5,507 bases of DNA from Bacillota bacterium (GCA_024653225.1 JANLGA010000091.1:1-5507); one strand, 5' to 3'. Counted from the first letter of the stretch, positions 1-5,507 are shown. Numbers and translations: made by a program. The notes: generated by a model from the letters alone, not told the origin.

Positions 1-485
1 AACGCGATGATGTTCCTGACCTGCCGACAGTCCCTGACGTCCTGGAGCATTTCCTCTATTATCTCCTCCTGCACCAGCAAGTCCTCCTCCATCAGGTTGT
101 CGTTCTTGTCGGCGGCGAGGAGCGTCCCGAATTCCTCCCTCATCACGTCTATGACGAGGGATATCTCCTCCTGGGTCAACGTCTCGACATCGCGTCGTAC
201 TTCCACCACCGTAATGTCTTCGAAATCCGTCCGCGAAGCCTCTATCACCGAGGGCGTCCTGCTCTTGAACTCGCTGTACGCGAGTATGCTTTCCCTGAGA
301 CGCCGGCGGGCCTTCTCGAAGCGCGATCTCTCCAGCGGCCGGGTGAGGATGAACGTGAACTTGAGCAGTCGCCGTTGGGGATCGAAGTTCACCGTTGATA
401 GTTCCGGGTATCTTACGAGGACGGATATCAGAAGTCCTACGCCCTTGGAGTTCTCCGTCTTTTCTCTCTTTGTCAACAACGACAC
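1..485 (-). CDS. Uncharacterised protein downstream of rny, C-terminus cut off by window edge
   Basis: I read an open frame of 161 complete codons from a GTG at 485-483 to the window edge with no stop. A GGTGG at 497-493 lies 7 nt upstream of the GTG and serves as a plausible Shine-Dalgarno; a TTG two codons later (479) is a weaker alternative. The protein has no signal peptide or membrane segment. Its pattern suggests a small alpha/beta protein: a helix with GVGLLISVLVRYPE (about 15-28), a beta hairpin around NFDPQRRLLKFTFIL (33-47), a basic helix rich in Arg/Lys (51-66), a strand ITVVEVRR (91-98), a helix after TLTQEEI (102-119), and a very acidic helix (132-150). I do not recognise a named domain and assign no function. 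It starts 55 nt after the rny stop with no promoter seen between, so it is probably co-transcribed with rny. In Bacillus the gene after rny is ymdB, a metallophosphoesterase; nothing here resembles that. Continuous reading frame, family-like hydrophobic pattern and gene spacing support it being real. Confidence 0.8.
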   Translation of the reverse strand, partial: MSLLTKREKTENSKGVGLLISVLVRYPELSTVNFDPQRRLLKFTFILTRPLERSRFEKARRRLRESILAYSEFKSRTPSVIEASRTDFEDITVVEVRRDVETLTQEEISLVIDVMREEFGTLLAADKNDNLMEEDLLVQEEIIEEMLQDVRDCRQVRNIIA

Positions 486-521
486 CCTTTCACCACCGCA
501 TGGACCTGATTCTTCAGGGGC

Positions 522-540
522 CCCCGGATTCCTCCCGGGG
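522..540 (-). other. GC-rich hairpin between rny and the downstream ORF
   Basis: Read on the minus strand, CCCCGG (540-535) and CCGGGG (527-522) form a perfect 6-bp stem with a 7-nt loop. It begins immediately after the rny TAG. No T-run follows, so it is not a convincing intrinsic terminator. It may stabilise the rny 3' end, mark a processing point, or be chance in GC-rich DNA. Confidence 0.35.
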
Positions 541-2079
541 CTACTTGGCATACTCGACGGCGCGCGTCTCCCGCACGACGGTGACCTTGATCTGGCCGGG
601 GTACTCGAGCTCGCTCTCGATCTTCTTCACTATGTCCCGCGCGAGCCTGCTGGCGGCGAGGTCGTCTATCTTCTCGGGCTTCACCATGATGCGTATCTCG
701 CGCCCCGCCTGGATGGCGTACGCCTTGTCCACGCCGTCGAACGAATCGGCTATCTCCTCGAGCTTCTCCAGTCGCTTAATGTACGCTTCCAGGGTCTCGC
801 GCCTCGCTCCGGGCCTGGCCGCCGAGACGGCGTCCGCCGCTGCGACCAGGAATGCCTCGACGGACCTCGGCTCGACGTCCCCGTGGTGGGCCTCCATCGC
901 CTGTACTACGTCGTTGTTCTCCTTGTACTTCCTCAGCAGGTTTATCCCGATGGCGACATGGGAGCCCTCGACTTCGTGGTCAACCGCTTTACCTATGTCG
1001 TGGAGTAGCCCCGCCCTCTTGGCGACGGCCGCGTCGCACCCCATCTCCGCGGCCATCGCCCCGGCGAGGTGGGCGACTTCGATCGAATGCTTGAGCACGT
1101 TCTGCCCGTAGCTCGTCCTGAACTTCAGGCGACCCAGGAGCTTGATGAGTTCGGGGTGCAAGCCGTGGACCCCCGTCTCAATTGCCGCGCCCTCGCCCGC
1201 CTCCCTGATCTGGGCGTCCACCTCCTTCTCAGCCTTCTCCACCATCTCCTCGATGCGAGCAGGGTGTATCCTCCCGTCAACGATGAGCTTCTCGAGGGCC
1301 ACCCTCGCGACTTCGCGCCTTATCGGGTTGAAACCCGAAAGGATCACCGCCTCGGGAGTGTCGTCTATTATGAGGTCCACTCCCGTCAGCGTCTCAAGGG
1401 TACGGATGTTCCGCCCCTCGCGGCCAATGATCCGCCCTTTCATCTCGTCATTCGGAAGCTCGACCACCGAGACGGTGGCTTCGGCCACGTGGTCGGCGGC
1501 GCACCTCTGGATGGCGAGTGAGATGATGTCTCTGGCCTTCTTCTCGGCCTCCTCCTTCGCCTTGCTCTCGATTTCCCTTATCATTGCCGCCGCATCCTGC
1601 TTAATCTCTTCCTCGACCCGCGACAGCAGCGCCTCTCTCGCCTCGTCGCTGGTCATGCCGGAGATCTTCTCCAGTTCGACTATTTGCCTGTGTCTCAATT
1701 CGGATACCTGCTCATGAGCCCTTTCGAGCTCCCTGTCCTTCCTGTTGACCTGTTCCTCCCTCTTCTCGATGCTCTCCATCTTGCGCTCGAGGATTTCTTC
1801 TTTCTGCATCAGTCTCCGCTCAAACCTCTGGAGTTCGGCCCGCCTCTCCCTCGTATCCCTCTCGAAGTCACTGCGGAGCCGGTGGACCTCCTCCCTGGCC
1901 TCTACGAGCGCTTCCCGTTTCCTGCTCTCGGCCTCCTTGCGCGCCTCCTCGAGCAGCCTCCTCGCGGCCTCCTCCGCGGATGCGATCTTGGCCTCCGCCA
2001 GTACCTTTCTCAGCACGTATCCGATCGCCACACCCGCGAGTGTACCGGCGATCGGCAATACGATCCAGCCGGACGGCAT
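541..2079 (-). CDS. rny: Ribonuclease Y (membrane-anchored endoribonuclease)
   Basis: RNase Y starts mRNA decay by endonucleolytic cleavage and works at the inner face of the membrane as part of a Gram-positive degradosome-like network. The protein is 512 aa, close to the roughly 520 aa usual for the family. In order: an N-terminal transmembrane anchor (about 5-23, WIVLPIAGTLAGVAIGYVL); a long, highly charged coiled coil (about 25-185) full of Glu, Arg and Lys; a KH RNA-binding domain (about 205-266) with GRIIGREGRNIR at 215-226; and a metal-dependent HD phosphohydrolase domain with His331, the HD pair His360-Asp361, AHHGD (397-401) and Asp416 within the family-typical ADAVSAARPGARRE stretch. 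A C-terminal domain follows to residue 512. I chose the ATG at 2079 because GGGGGAGGTGA lies just upstream (2097-2087) and the anchor then begins at the N-terminus. The in-frame reading continues 21 residues further upstream, but that part crosses the SD and hairpin and is not family-like. All catalytic residues are present. Confidence 0.97.
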   Translation of the reverse strand: MPSGWIVLPIAGTLAGVAIGYVLRKVLAEAKIASAEEAARRLLEEARKEAESRKREALVEAREEVHRLRSDFERDTRERRAELQRFERRLMQKEEILERKMESIEKREEQVNRKDRELERAHEQVSELRHRQIVELEKISGMTSDEAREALLSRVEEEIKQDAAAMIREIESKAKEEAEKKARDIISLAIQRCAADHVAEATVSVVELPNDEMKGRIIGREGRNIRTLETLTGVDLIIDDTPEAVILSGFNPIRREVARVALEKLIVDGRIHPARIEEMVEKAEKEVDAQIREAGEGAAIETGVHGLHPELIKLLGRLKFRTSYGQNVLKHSIEVAHLAGAMAAEMGCDAAVAKRAGLLHDIGKAVDHEVEGSHVAIGINLLRKYKENNDVVQAMEAHHGDVEPRSVEAFLVAAADAVSAARPGARRETLEAYIKRLEKLEEIADSFDGVDKAYAIQAGREIRIMVKPEKIDDLAASRLARDIVKKIESELEYPGQIKVTVVRETRAVEYAK

Positions 2080-2086
2080 CGAGCGT

Positions 2087-2097
2087 TCACCTCCCCC
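2087..2097 (-). promoter_or_regulatory. Shine-Dalgarno of rny
   Basis: GGGGGAGGTGA on the minus strand ends 7 nt before the ATG at 2079; the GGAGG core is 10 nt away. It is a near-perfect match to the 16S anti-SD and fixes the rny start against the longer open frame. Confidence 0.85.
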
Positions 2098-2108
2098 TGC
2101 AAAACGGC

Positions 2109-2133
2109 CGGCCGAGTCGGGATGACTCGGCCG
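2109..2133 (-). other. Perfect 10-bp hairpin just upstream of the rny Shine-Dalgarno
   Basis: On the minus strand CGGCCGAGTC (2133-2124) and GACTCGGCCG (2118-2109) pair perfectly around the 5-nt loop ATCCC. Four nucleotides later comes TTTT (2104-2101), then GCAG and the SD. It resembles a terminator or attenuator stem, but the T-run is short and set back from the stem, so termination would be weak at best. The loop includes UCCC, complementary to GGGA of the SD, so a loop-SD contact is conceivable but unproven. Confidence 0.6.
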
Positions 2134-2169
2134 AGGCGACAAACACCTTGGTTGTCCGGGTTACGACCA

Positions 2170-2196
2170 CGCCGGGATCTCCGGCAATCCCCGGCG
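2170..2196 (-). other. Leader hairpin, 7-bp GC stem
   Basis: On the minus strand CGCCGGG (2196-2190) and CCCGGCG (2176-2170) are perfect complements separated by 13 nt. A competing 5-bp GCCGG/CCGGC pairing exists within the same segment, so alternative folds are possible. It is the middle of the three inverted repeats in the rny leader. Confidence 0.4.
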
Positions 2197-2213
2197 ACGA
2201 CATGTATAGTCTA

Positions 2214-2226
2214 GGTCGTGACGACC
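2214..2226 (-). other. Leader hairpin, 5-bp stem with 3-nt loop
   Basis: GGTCG (2226-2222) and CGACC (2218-2214) flank the triloop TCA on the minus strand, giving a small perfect hairpin in the 5' part of the rny leader. It could equally be read as a DNA palindrome acting as an operator. Being short, it could be chance. Confidence 0.35.
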
Positions 2227-2270
2227 CTGAGATTCCAACGATTGTCCGAAACCGAGAAACGTCCCCGTAT

Positions 2271-2299
2271 ATTCTAGCGTTATGGGTTTTGGGAGTCAA
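2271..2299 (-). promoter_or_regulatory. Sigma-A-type promoter of rny
   Basis: On the minus strand TTGACT (2299-2294; 5 of 6 to TTGACA) is followed after exactly 17 nt by TAGAAT (2276-2271; 5 of 6 to TATAAT). The predicted start is near 2264. The -35 box contains the recX stop codon TGA (2298-2296), so the promoter begins inside the last codons of recX. The spacer is A-rich compared with its surroundings. This is the strongest promoter match in the window. Confidence 0.75.
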
Positions 2300-2781
2300 C
2301 TTTCCCCGAAATCCACGCGGTCGAGTTCGAGCACTCTTGCTATGATGGAGGATCGGAACCCCCTCCTGGCGAGATACCACCACAAGCGCCTGTTCCGGGT
2401 CTCCGGGTCGAGGCCCTGGTAAACCTTCACCCGTCGCGACGCCAGGGCCGCGGCGGCACGGAATTCATCCTCTTCAGACATGGCCGATTCGGCCGCCTGG
2501 GCGGCGGTCGCGGGATCGATTCCCCTCCGGATGAGGCCCTCCTTCAGGCCTCGCCTGCCGAGCGGGCGGGCTTGTCCCTCGCTCCTGGCGCGCACCCATT
2601 CGGAGGCGAACCGCGAGTCATTCACGTAACCGAGTTCCTTAAGCCGGTTGACGGCTTCCTCGGCCACCTCGGGGGTCGCTCCCTTGCGGCGGAGCATGCG
2701 AGCCACCTCTTGCGAGGACGCATCCTTCCGGGCCAGGAACGCCAGCCCGGATCGCAAGGCGTCCTCCACCCCGACGCACAT
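2296..2781 (-). CDS. recX: Regulatory protein RecX
   Basis: RecX binds the RecA nucleoprotein filament and modulates, usually inhibits, its strand-exchange and co-protease activities. From the ATG at 2781 the protein is 161 aa, in the usual range for short RecX proteins. It shows the three-repeat helical architecture: repeat 1 around ALRSGLAFLARKDASSQEV (8-26), the hallmark LKELGYVNDSRFA (47-59) with the following helix, a basic segment RRGLKEGLIRRGI (76-88) matching the conserved second repeat, and a last repeat with RRLWWYLARRGF (131-142). It follows recA by 10 nt, the classic recA-recX pairing, which ties expression of the modulator to its target. The start is uncertain: an ATG at 2814 would overlap recA by 23 nt and add 11 mostly basic residues, and GTG 2769 or TTG 2757 are possible. 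None of the two ATGs has a good Shine-Dalgarno; TTG 2757 has GGAGG 5 nt upstream but would trim the first helix. Translation may depend on coupling to recA. Confidence 0.93.
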   Translation of the reverse strand: MCVGVEDALRSGLAFLARKDASSQEVARMLRRKGATPEVAEEAVNRLKELGYVNDSRFASEWVRARSEGQARPLGRRGLKEGLIRRGIDPATAAQAAESAMSEEDEFRAAAALASRRVKVYQGLDPETRNRRLWWYLARRGFRSSIIARVLELDRVDFGES

Positions 2782-2791
2782 GCGACCGGTC

Positions 2792-3826
2792 TTATGCGTC
2801 CTGCGGGGTCTCATCGCTCGCGGCTGCCGCCTTCACCGTCCCCAGCTTGAGCTGCTGCCGGACCCTTCCCTCGATCTCGGCAAGGACGTCCGGGTGTTGC
2901 TTCAGGTAATCCCTCACGTTGTCCCTTCCCTGTCCCAGCCGATTCTCTCCGAACGAATACCACGTGCCGGTCTTGGTGATGATGCCGTGGTCGCACGCCA
3001 CGTCAACCACGCATCCTTCCCTCGATATCCCCTCGCCGTAGATGATGTCGAAATCCGCCTGCTTGAACGGCGGCGCGACCTTGTTCTTGACGACTTTCAC
3101 CCGAGTCCTCGTGCCGATGGTTTCCGTTCCCTGCTTGAGGGTCTCCACCTTCCTTACGTCCATCCTGACTGACGCGTAGAACTTGAGTGCGCGACCGCCG
3201 GGGGTGACCTCGGGGTTACCGAACATCACCCCCACCTTCTCCCTGATCTGGTTGATGAAAATGGCCGTCGTCTTCGACTTGGATATGGCCCCGGTGAGCT
3301 TCCTCAGCGCCTGCGACATCAGCCGCGCCTGCAGCCCCATGTGGGCGTCCCCCATCTCGCCCTCTATCTCGGCCCGCGGGACAAGCGCCGCCACCGAGTC
3401 CACCACGACGACGTCAACGGCACCGCTTCTCACCAGCGCCTCGGCGATCTCGAGCGCCTGCTCGCCCGTGTCTGGTTGCGATATCAGGAGGTTGTCCACG
3501 TCAACCCCGAGCCTTTTCGCGTACAACGGGTCCACGGCGTGCTCGGCGTCTATGAACGCCGCCACCCCGCCCGCCCTCTGGGCTTCGGCTATGATGTGAA
3601 GGGCCACCGTCGTCTTCCCGGATGCCTCCGGGCCGAATATCTCGACCACTCTTCCCCTGGGTACCCCCCCGACGCCCAGGGCGATGTCGAGTGTCAGCGC
3701 GCCCGTGGGAATCACCTCCACCTGCATCTTGGCGGACGCTTCCCCGAGGCGCATTATTGAACCCTTGCCGAACTGTTTCTCTATGTGAACCAGCGCCATG
3801 TCGAGAGCCTTGTCTTTTTCAATCAC
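2792..3826 (-). CDS. recA: Recombinase RecA
   Basis: RecA forms ATP-dependent filaments on single-stranded DNA, catalyses homologous pairing and strand exchange, and triggers LexA autocleavage. The protein from the GTG at 3826 is 344 aa (348 in B. subtilis). Visible elements: the N-terminal polymerisation segment with IEKQFGKGSIMRLG (15-28); Walker A GPEASGKT (65-72, Lys71); DAEHA (93-97) carrying the catalytic Glu95; Walker B ending at Asp143 in VVVVDS; GLQARLMSQALRKL (164-177); the loop L2 region after NQIREKVGVMFGNPEVTPGG with Gln193; the family signature ALKFYASVR (213-221); and a short acidic C-terminal tail ASDETPQDA. The fourth position of Walker A is Ala, where B. subtilis and E. coli have Ser. 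I chose GTG 3826 because GGGAGGG lies 6 nt upstream; the frame stays open to a TTG at 3859, but that would translate through the SD and add non-family residues. The gene has its own promoter and is followed closely by recX. Confidence 0.98.
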   Translation of the reverse strand: MIEKDKALDMALVHIEKQFGKGSIMRLGEASAKMQVEVIPTGALTLDIALGVGGVPRGRVVEIFGPEASGKTTVALHIIAEAQRAGGVAAFIDAEHAVDPLYAKRLGVDVDNLLISQPDTGEQALEIAEALVRSGAVDVVVVDSVAALVPRAEIEGEMGDAHMGLQARLMSQALRKLTGAISKSKTTAIFINQIREKVGVMFGNPEVTPGGRALKFYASVRMDVRKVETLKQGTETIGTRTRVKVVKNKVAPPFKQADFDIIYGEGISREGCVVDVACDHGIITKTGTWYSFGENRLGQGRDNVRDYLKQHPDVLAEIEGRVRQQLKLGTVKAAAASDETPQDA

Positions 3827-3832
3827 CAGGTA

Positions 3833-3839
3833 CCCTCCC
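3833..3839 (-). promoter_or_regulatory. Shine-Dalgarno of recA
   Basis: GGGAGGG on the minus strand stands 6 nt before the GTG at 3826. It decides the recA start in favour of GTG 3826 over the upstream TTG 3859. Confidence 0.85.
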
Positions 3840-3875
3840 AAGTGCCGACCGGCTGGCAAGCCCTTCCTAGCCTAG

Positions 3876-3904
3876 AGTATACACTCGGTCGAATCTTCCG
3901 GCAA
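3876..3904 (-). promoter_or_regulatory. Sigma-A-type promoter of recA
   Basis: On the minus strand TTGCCG (3904-3899; 4 of 6 to consensus) precedes TATACT (3881-3876; 5 of 6) by exactly 17 nt. The predicted start near 3869 gives a leader of about 43 nt. It lies fully in the thpR-recA gap. I found no canonical Gram-positive LexA operator (CGAAC-N4-GTTCG) here; the best partial match, CGACC-N4-GTATA between the two boxes, has only about 6 of 10 positions. The -10 box sits inside a short inverted repeat GAGT-GTAT-ACTC (3886-3875). Confidence 0.65.
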
Positions 3905-3924
3905 CGGGCCGTCCCAGCGGCCGG

Positions 3925-4497
3925 CTACTGCAGGCTCCACCCCTCAATCTCCCCGTAAATGGGACCGGACGGGGTCAGTGTGCTCTTCATCAGGCAAACC
4001 CTCTCCATCCAGACCGGACCGACCTCGACCGGCGCCAAGGCACCGATCGCGGCGCTCAGGGCGGGGTCTCCCGTGGGGATTCTCACCCTGCCCAACGTGA
4101 GATGCGGCGCAAACGCCCTTTTTTCCGCGGGGAATCCCTCGCGGACGAGTTCCCGGTCAACCGCGGCCGCCAGGTCCGCCAGGGTGTCCCGCCCGCCTCG
4201 CACGCCCAGCCACACGACTCTGGGGGGTTTTCCCGGCGGGAAGGTGCCCACCCCTCCCATCACGACCTCGAACCGCGGGAAACCCGATACGCCCCGCGAG
4301 ACCGCCCGACCGACTGCGCCGAGCTTCCGCTCGGGGACGTCGCCGAGAAACTTCAGCGTGAAGTGGAGATTGTGAGGCTCGACCCACTTGACGGGCCGCC
4401 CGGCCGCCACGAGCGGCCGCGCGACCGCAGCCACGGCCTCCTGCGTGCGGGGATCCAGTGGAACGGCTATGAAGCAGCGAATAACGGGTTCAGCCAC
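3925..4497 (-). CDS. thpR: RNA 2',3'-cyclic phosphodiesterase (2'-5' RNA ligase family)
   Basis: ThpR belongs to the 2H phosphoesterase superfamily. It opens 2',3'-cyclic phosphate RNA ends to 2'-phosphates and was first noted as a ligase of tRNA half molecules; its cellular role in bacteria is not settled. The 190-aa product has the usual family length. It begins with the characteristic RCFIAVPLD (7-15), has the first catalytic HxTx motif HFTL at 45-48 within LHFTLKFLGDV, and the second, HLTL, at 132-135 within FAPHLTLGRVR; the family-typical GVGTFPPGKPPRVVWLGV lies at 82-99. Both catalytic histidines are present. The start is the GTG at 4497: it overlaps the cinA stop by 8 nt and puts the first strand at the N-terminus, with a G-run about 10 nt upstream that may act as Shine-Dalgarno. 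The open frame extends 46 codons further into cinA, but that portion is an out-of-frame reading of cinA. Overlap with cinA implies translational coupling. Confidence 0.95.
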   Translation of the reverse strand: MAEPVIRCFIAVPLDPRTQEAVAAVARPLVAAGRPVKWVEPHNLHFTLKFLGDVPERKLGAVGRAVSRGVSGFPRFEVVMGGVGTFPPGKPPRVVWLGVRGGRDTLADLAAAVDRELVREGFPAEKRAFAPHLTLGRVRIPTGDPALSAAIGALAPVEVGPVWMERVCLMKSTLTPSGPIYGEIEGWSLQ

Positions 4498-5507
4498 CCT
4501 CGTCGGCCCCCCCGCCCAGGTACCTCCACAGCGTCGCGAGTGCCTCTTGCGAAGCCCTCCACTTGATCGTCTCCCTGGAGCCCCACAACGCCAAGCGCCT
4601 GTGGGTCTCCCCCATCGGTCCGCAAATCGCCACATGCACAGTGCCCACGGGCTTCGCTTCCGAGCCGCCCGACGGCCCCGCGATGCCCGTCACCCCGACC
4701 CCGATATCGCCGCCCGTCAAAGACCTGGCCCCCCTCGCCATCTCGAGCGCCGCCTCCTCGCTGACGGCGCCGCAGGTATTCAGGGTGGACTGTCGGACGC
4801 CCAGGGTCCTCACCTTCATGTCGTTGCTGTACGAAATGGAGCCCCCGAGAAAGTATTGCGAACAGCCCGGCACCTGCGTCAGCCTGTGCCCGAGCAGGCC
4901 CCCCGTGCACGATTCCCCTATTCCCACGGTGAAGCGGCGTCGCCTGAGAAGCGCCCCCACGGCGGATTCCAGGGTGTCGTCGTCGGCGCCGAAAACGAAT
5001 CGGCCGACCCGCGACCGGATTTCCCTCTCCACCGGCTCGATGAGTCCCGCCGCCTCGGGTGCCGAACGCGCCTTGGCCGTTATCCGGAGGTGCACCTCTC
5101 CCGGGTACGCGTAAGGTGCGACCGTGGGGTTTCGGGCGCTAACCATCAGATCCCTGAGCCTTTCCTCGATCGCCGACTCACCCAGCATGCACGCCTTGAG
5201 GACGCGGGAATGGATGACGCATCCGCCGGCTCCGCGGGACCGGAGGAAATCCGCGACGTGCCGGTCGTACATGGGTATGAGTTCTGCGGGAGGTCCCGGG
5301 AGGAGGATGACCGTCTTCTCCCCGCAGTCCACTATGAGCCCCGGTGCGGTTCCGTTCGGGTTCGGCAGGACCCGGGACCCTTCTATGACGTAAGCCTGCC
5401 TCCTGTTGTTCGGCGTGGGGGTTCTGCCCGACCTGGCGAAGAACGACTCTATTCCTTCCCAAACCGACTGGTCGAATACCAGCGGCTTTCCGACCGCGGC
5501 GGAGACC
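4490..5507 (-). CDS. cinA: CinA family protein with NMN amidohydrolase (PncC-type) domain, N-terminus cut off by window edge
   Basis: CinA-type proteins combine a MoaB/Mog-like domain (an ADP-ribose pyrophosphatase in some homologues) with a PncC domain that deamidates nicotinamide mononucleotide to nicotinate mononucleotide in NAD recycling. In the window 338 residues are visible; about 80-90 N-terminal residues of a usual ~415-aa protein lie beyond the edge. The visible part starts in the MoaB-like domain, with TPNNRRQAYV (31-40), VLPNPNGTAPGL (46-57) and LLPGPPAEL (68-76), all conserved in CinA. A linking alpha/beta region follows (about 90-175). The PncC domain holds the catalytic-serine motif GESCTGGLLG (197-206, Ser199), SYSN (225-228), and TGIAGPSGG (273-281). 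The stop is TGA at 4492-4490. It overlaps thpR by 8 nt. The name 'competence-damage inducible' is historical; NAD salvage is the better-supported role. A GTG at 5332 is an internal codon, since homology continues upstream in frame to the edge. Confidence 0.96.
   Translation of the reverse strand, partial: VSAAVGKPLVFDQSVWEGIESFFARSGRTPTPNNRRQAYVIEGSRVLPNPNGTAPGLIVDCGEKTVILLPGPPAELIPMYDRHVADFLRSRGAGGCVIHSRVLKACMLGESAIEERLRDLMVSARNPTVAPYAYPGEVHLRITAKARSAPEAAGLIEPVEREIRSRVGRFVFGADDDTLESAVGALLRRRRFTVGIGESCTGGLLGHRLTQVPGCSQYFLGGSISYSNDMKVRTLGVRQSTLNTCGAVSEEAALEMARGARSLTGGDIGVGVTGIAGPSGGSEAKPVGTVHVAICGPMGETHRRLALWGSRETIKWRASQEALATLWRYLGGGADEGG

Larger units (their letters stand above)
2080..2264 (-). 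promoter_or_regulatory. Structured 5' leader of rny, about 185 nt
   Basis: From the transcription start predicted by the promoter at 2299-2271 to the ATG of rny there are about 185 untranslated nucleotides. This is long for a housekeeping gene. The stretch contains three inverted repeats, listed separately, and the strongest stands immediately before the Shine-Dalgarno. I see no match to a riboswitch or T-box that I could name. The layout suggests post-transcriptional control of RNase Y, possibly by its own cleavage activity. That role is an inference; the length and hairpins are directly visible. Confidence 0.55.

Noticed and set aside
7..1008. Long open frame on the plus strand (333 codons)
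   Set aside because: It lies antisense to rny and the downstream gene, its composition is a Ser/Arg/Leu-rich shadow of high-GC coding, and the minus-strand frames carry clear RNase Y motifs.
395..1717. Further plus-strand open frames opposite rny
   Set aside because: They are antisense shadows typical of GC-rich coding DNA, with no recognisable domain.
2101..2133. Intrinsic terminator for recX
   Set aside because: The stem is good, but the T-run is only four bases, starts 4 nt after the stem and is followed by GC; it also lies within the predicted rny leader, about 160 nt after recX. Kept only as a leader hairpin.
2080..2142. Longer RNase Y starting at 2142
   Set aside because: The extra 21 residues run through the hairpin and SD and would put non-hydrophobic residues before the membrane anchor.
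3827..3859. Longer RecA starting at TTG 3859
   Set aside because: It would place the strong GGGAGGG inside the coding sequence and add 11 residues not typical of RecA.
3879..3892. SOS/LexA box in the recA promoter
   Set aside because: The best alignment to CGAAC-N4-GTTCG has a decent left half but only two right-half matches, too weak to call.
4498..4635. Longer ThpR with 46 extra N-terminal residues
   Set aside because: That segment is an Arg/Gly-rich out-of-frame reading of the cinA 3' end; the family starts at the RCFIAVPLD strand.
1..5507. Mobile elements, CRISPR repeats, tRNA/rRNA genes or a defence/novel accessory system
   Set aside because: No spaced direct repeats, terminal inverted repeats, transposase or integrase motifs or tRNA-like folds were seen; the window is a conserved housekeeping cluster.

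Overview
All the real genes in this window lie on the minus strand, so the biological order runs from the right edge to the left: cinA (5' end cut off by the window edge), thpR, recA, recX, rny, and an unassigned ORF cut off by the left edge. The order cinA-thpR-recA-recX-rny is one I associate with Bacillota (clostridial-type Firmicutes) and some neighbouring deep-branching Gram-positive lineages. High GC, frequent AGG and ATA codons despite that GC, GTG starts and purine-rich Shine-Dalgarno (SD) sequences fit a GC-rich, possibly thermophilic, anaerobic Firmicute-like organism. This placement is an inference, and a GC-rich actinobacterial relative is not excluded.

Region by region (plus coordinates, minus-strand genes): 5507-4490 is CinA, a MoaB/Mog-like domain joined to a PncC-type NMN deamidase domain. 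4497-3925 is ThpR, an RNA 2',3'-cyclic phosphodiesterase, overlapping cinA by 8 nt. A 98-nt gap holds a sigma-A-like promoter and a strong SD for recA. 3826-2792 is RecA and 2781-2296 is RecX, its modulator, only 10 nt downstream. A 216-nt gap follows. It starts with a near-consensus sigma-A promoter whose -35 box contains the recX stop codon, and continues as a structured leader with three hairpins before the rny SD. 2079-541 is RNase Y, the membrane-anchored endoribonuclease of Gram-positive RNA decay. A 55-nt gap with one GC-rich hairpin leads to a conserved-looking unknown protein (485-1, incomplete).

The genes fall into three themes: NAD salvage and RNA-end chemistry (cinA, thpR), recombination and its control (recA, recX), and mRNA turnover (rny). 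The two internal promoters suggest that recA-recX and rny-orf can be transcribed separately from the upstream genes. No mobile element, CRISPR array, tRNA, rRNA or defence system is visible. This is a core-genome housekeeping region. The parts that deserve a second look are the RNase Y leader and the unknown gene downstream of rny.
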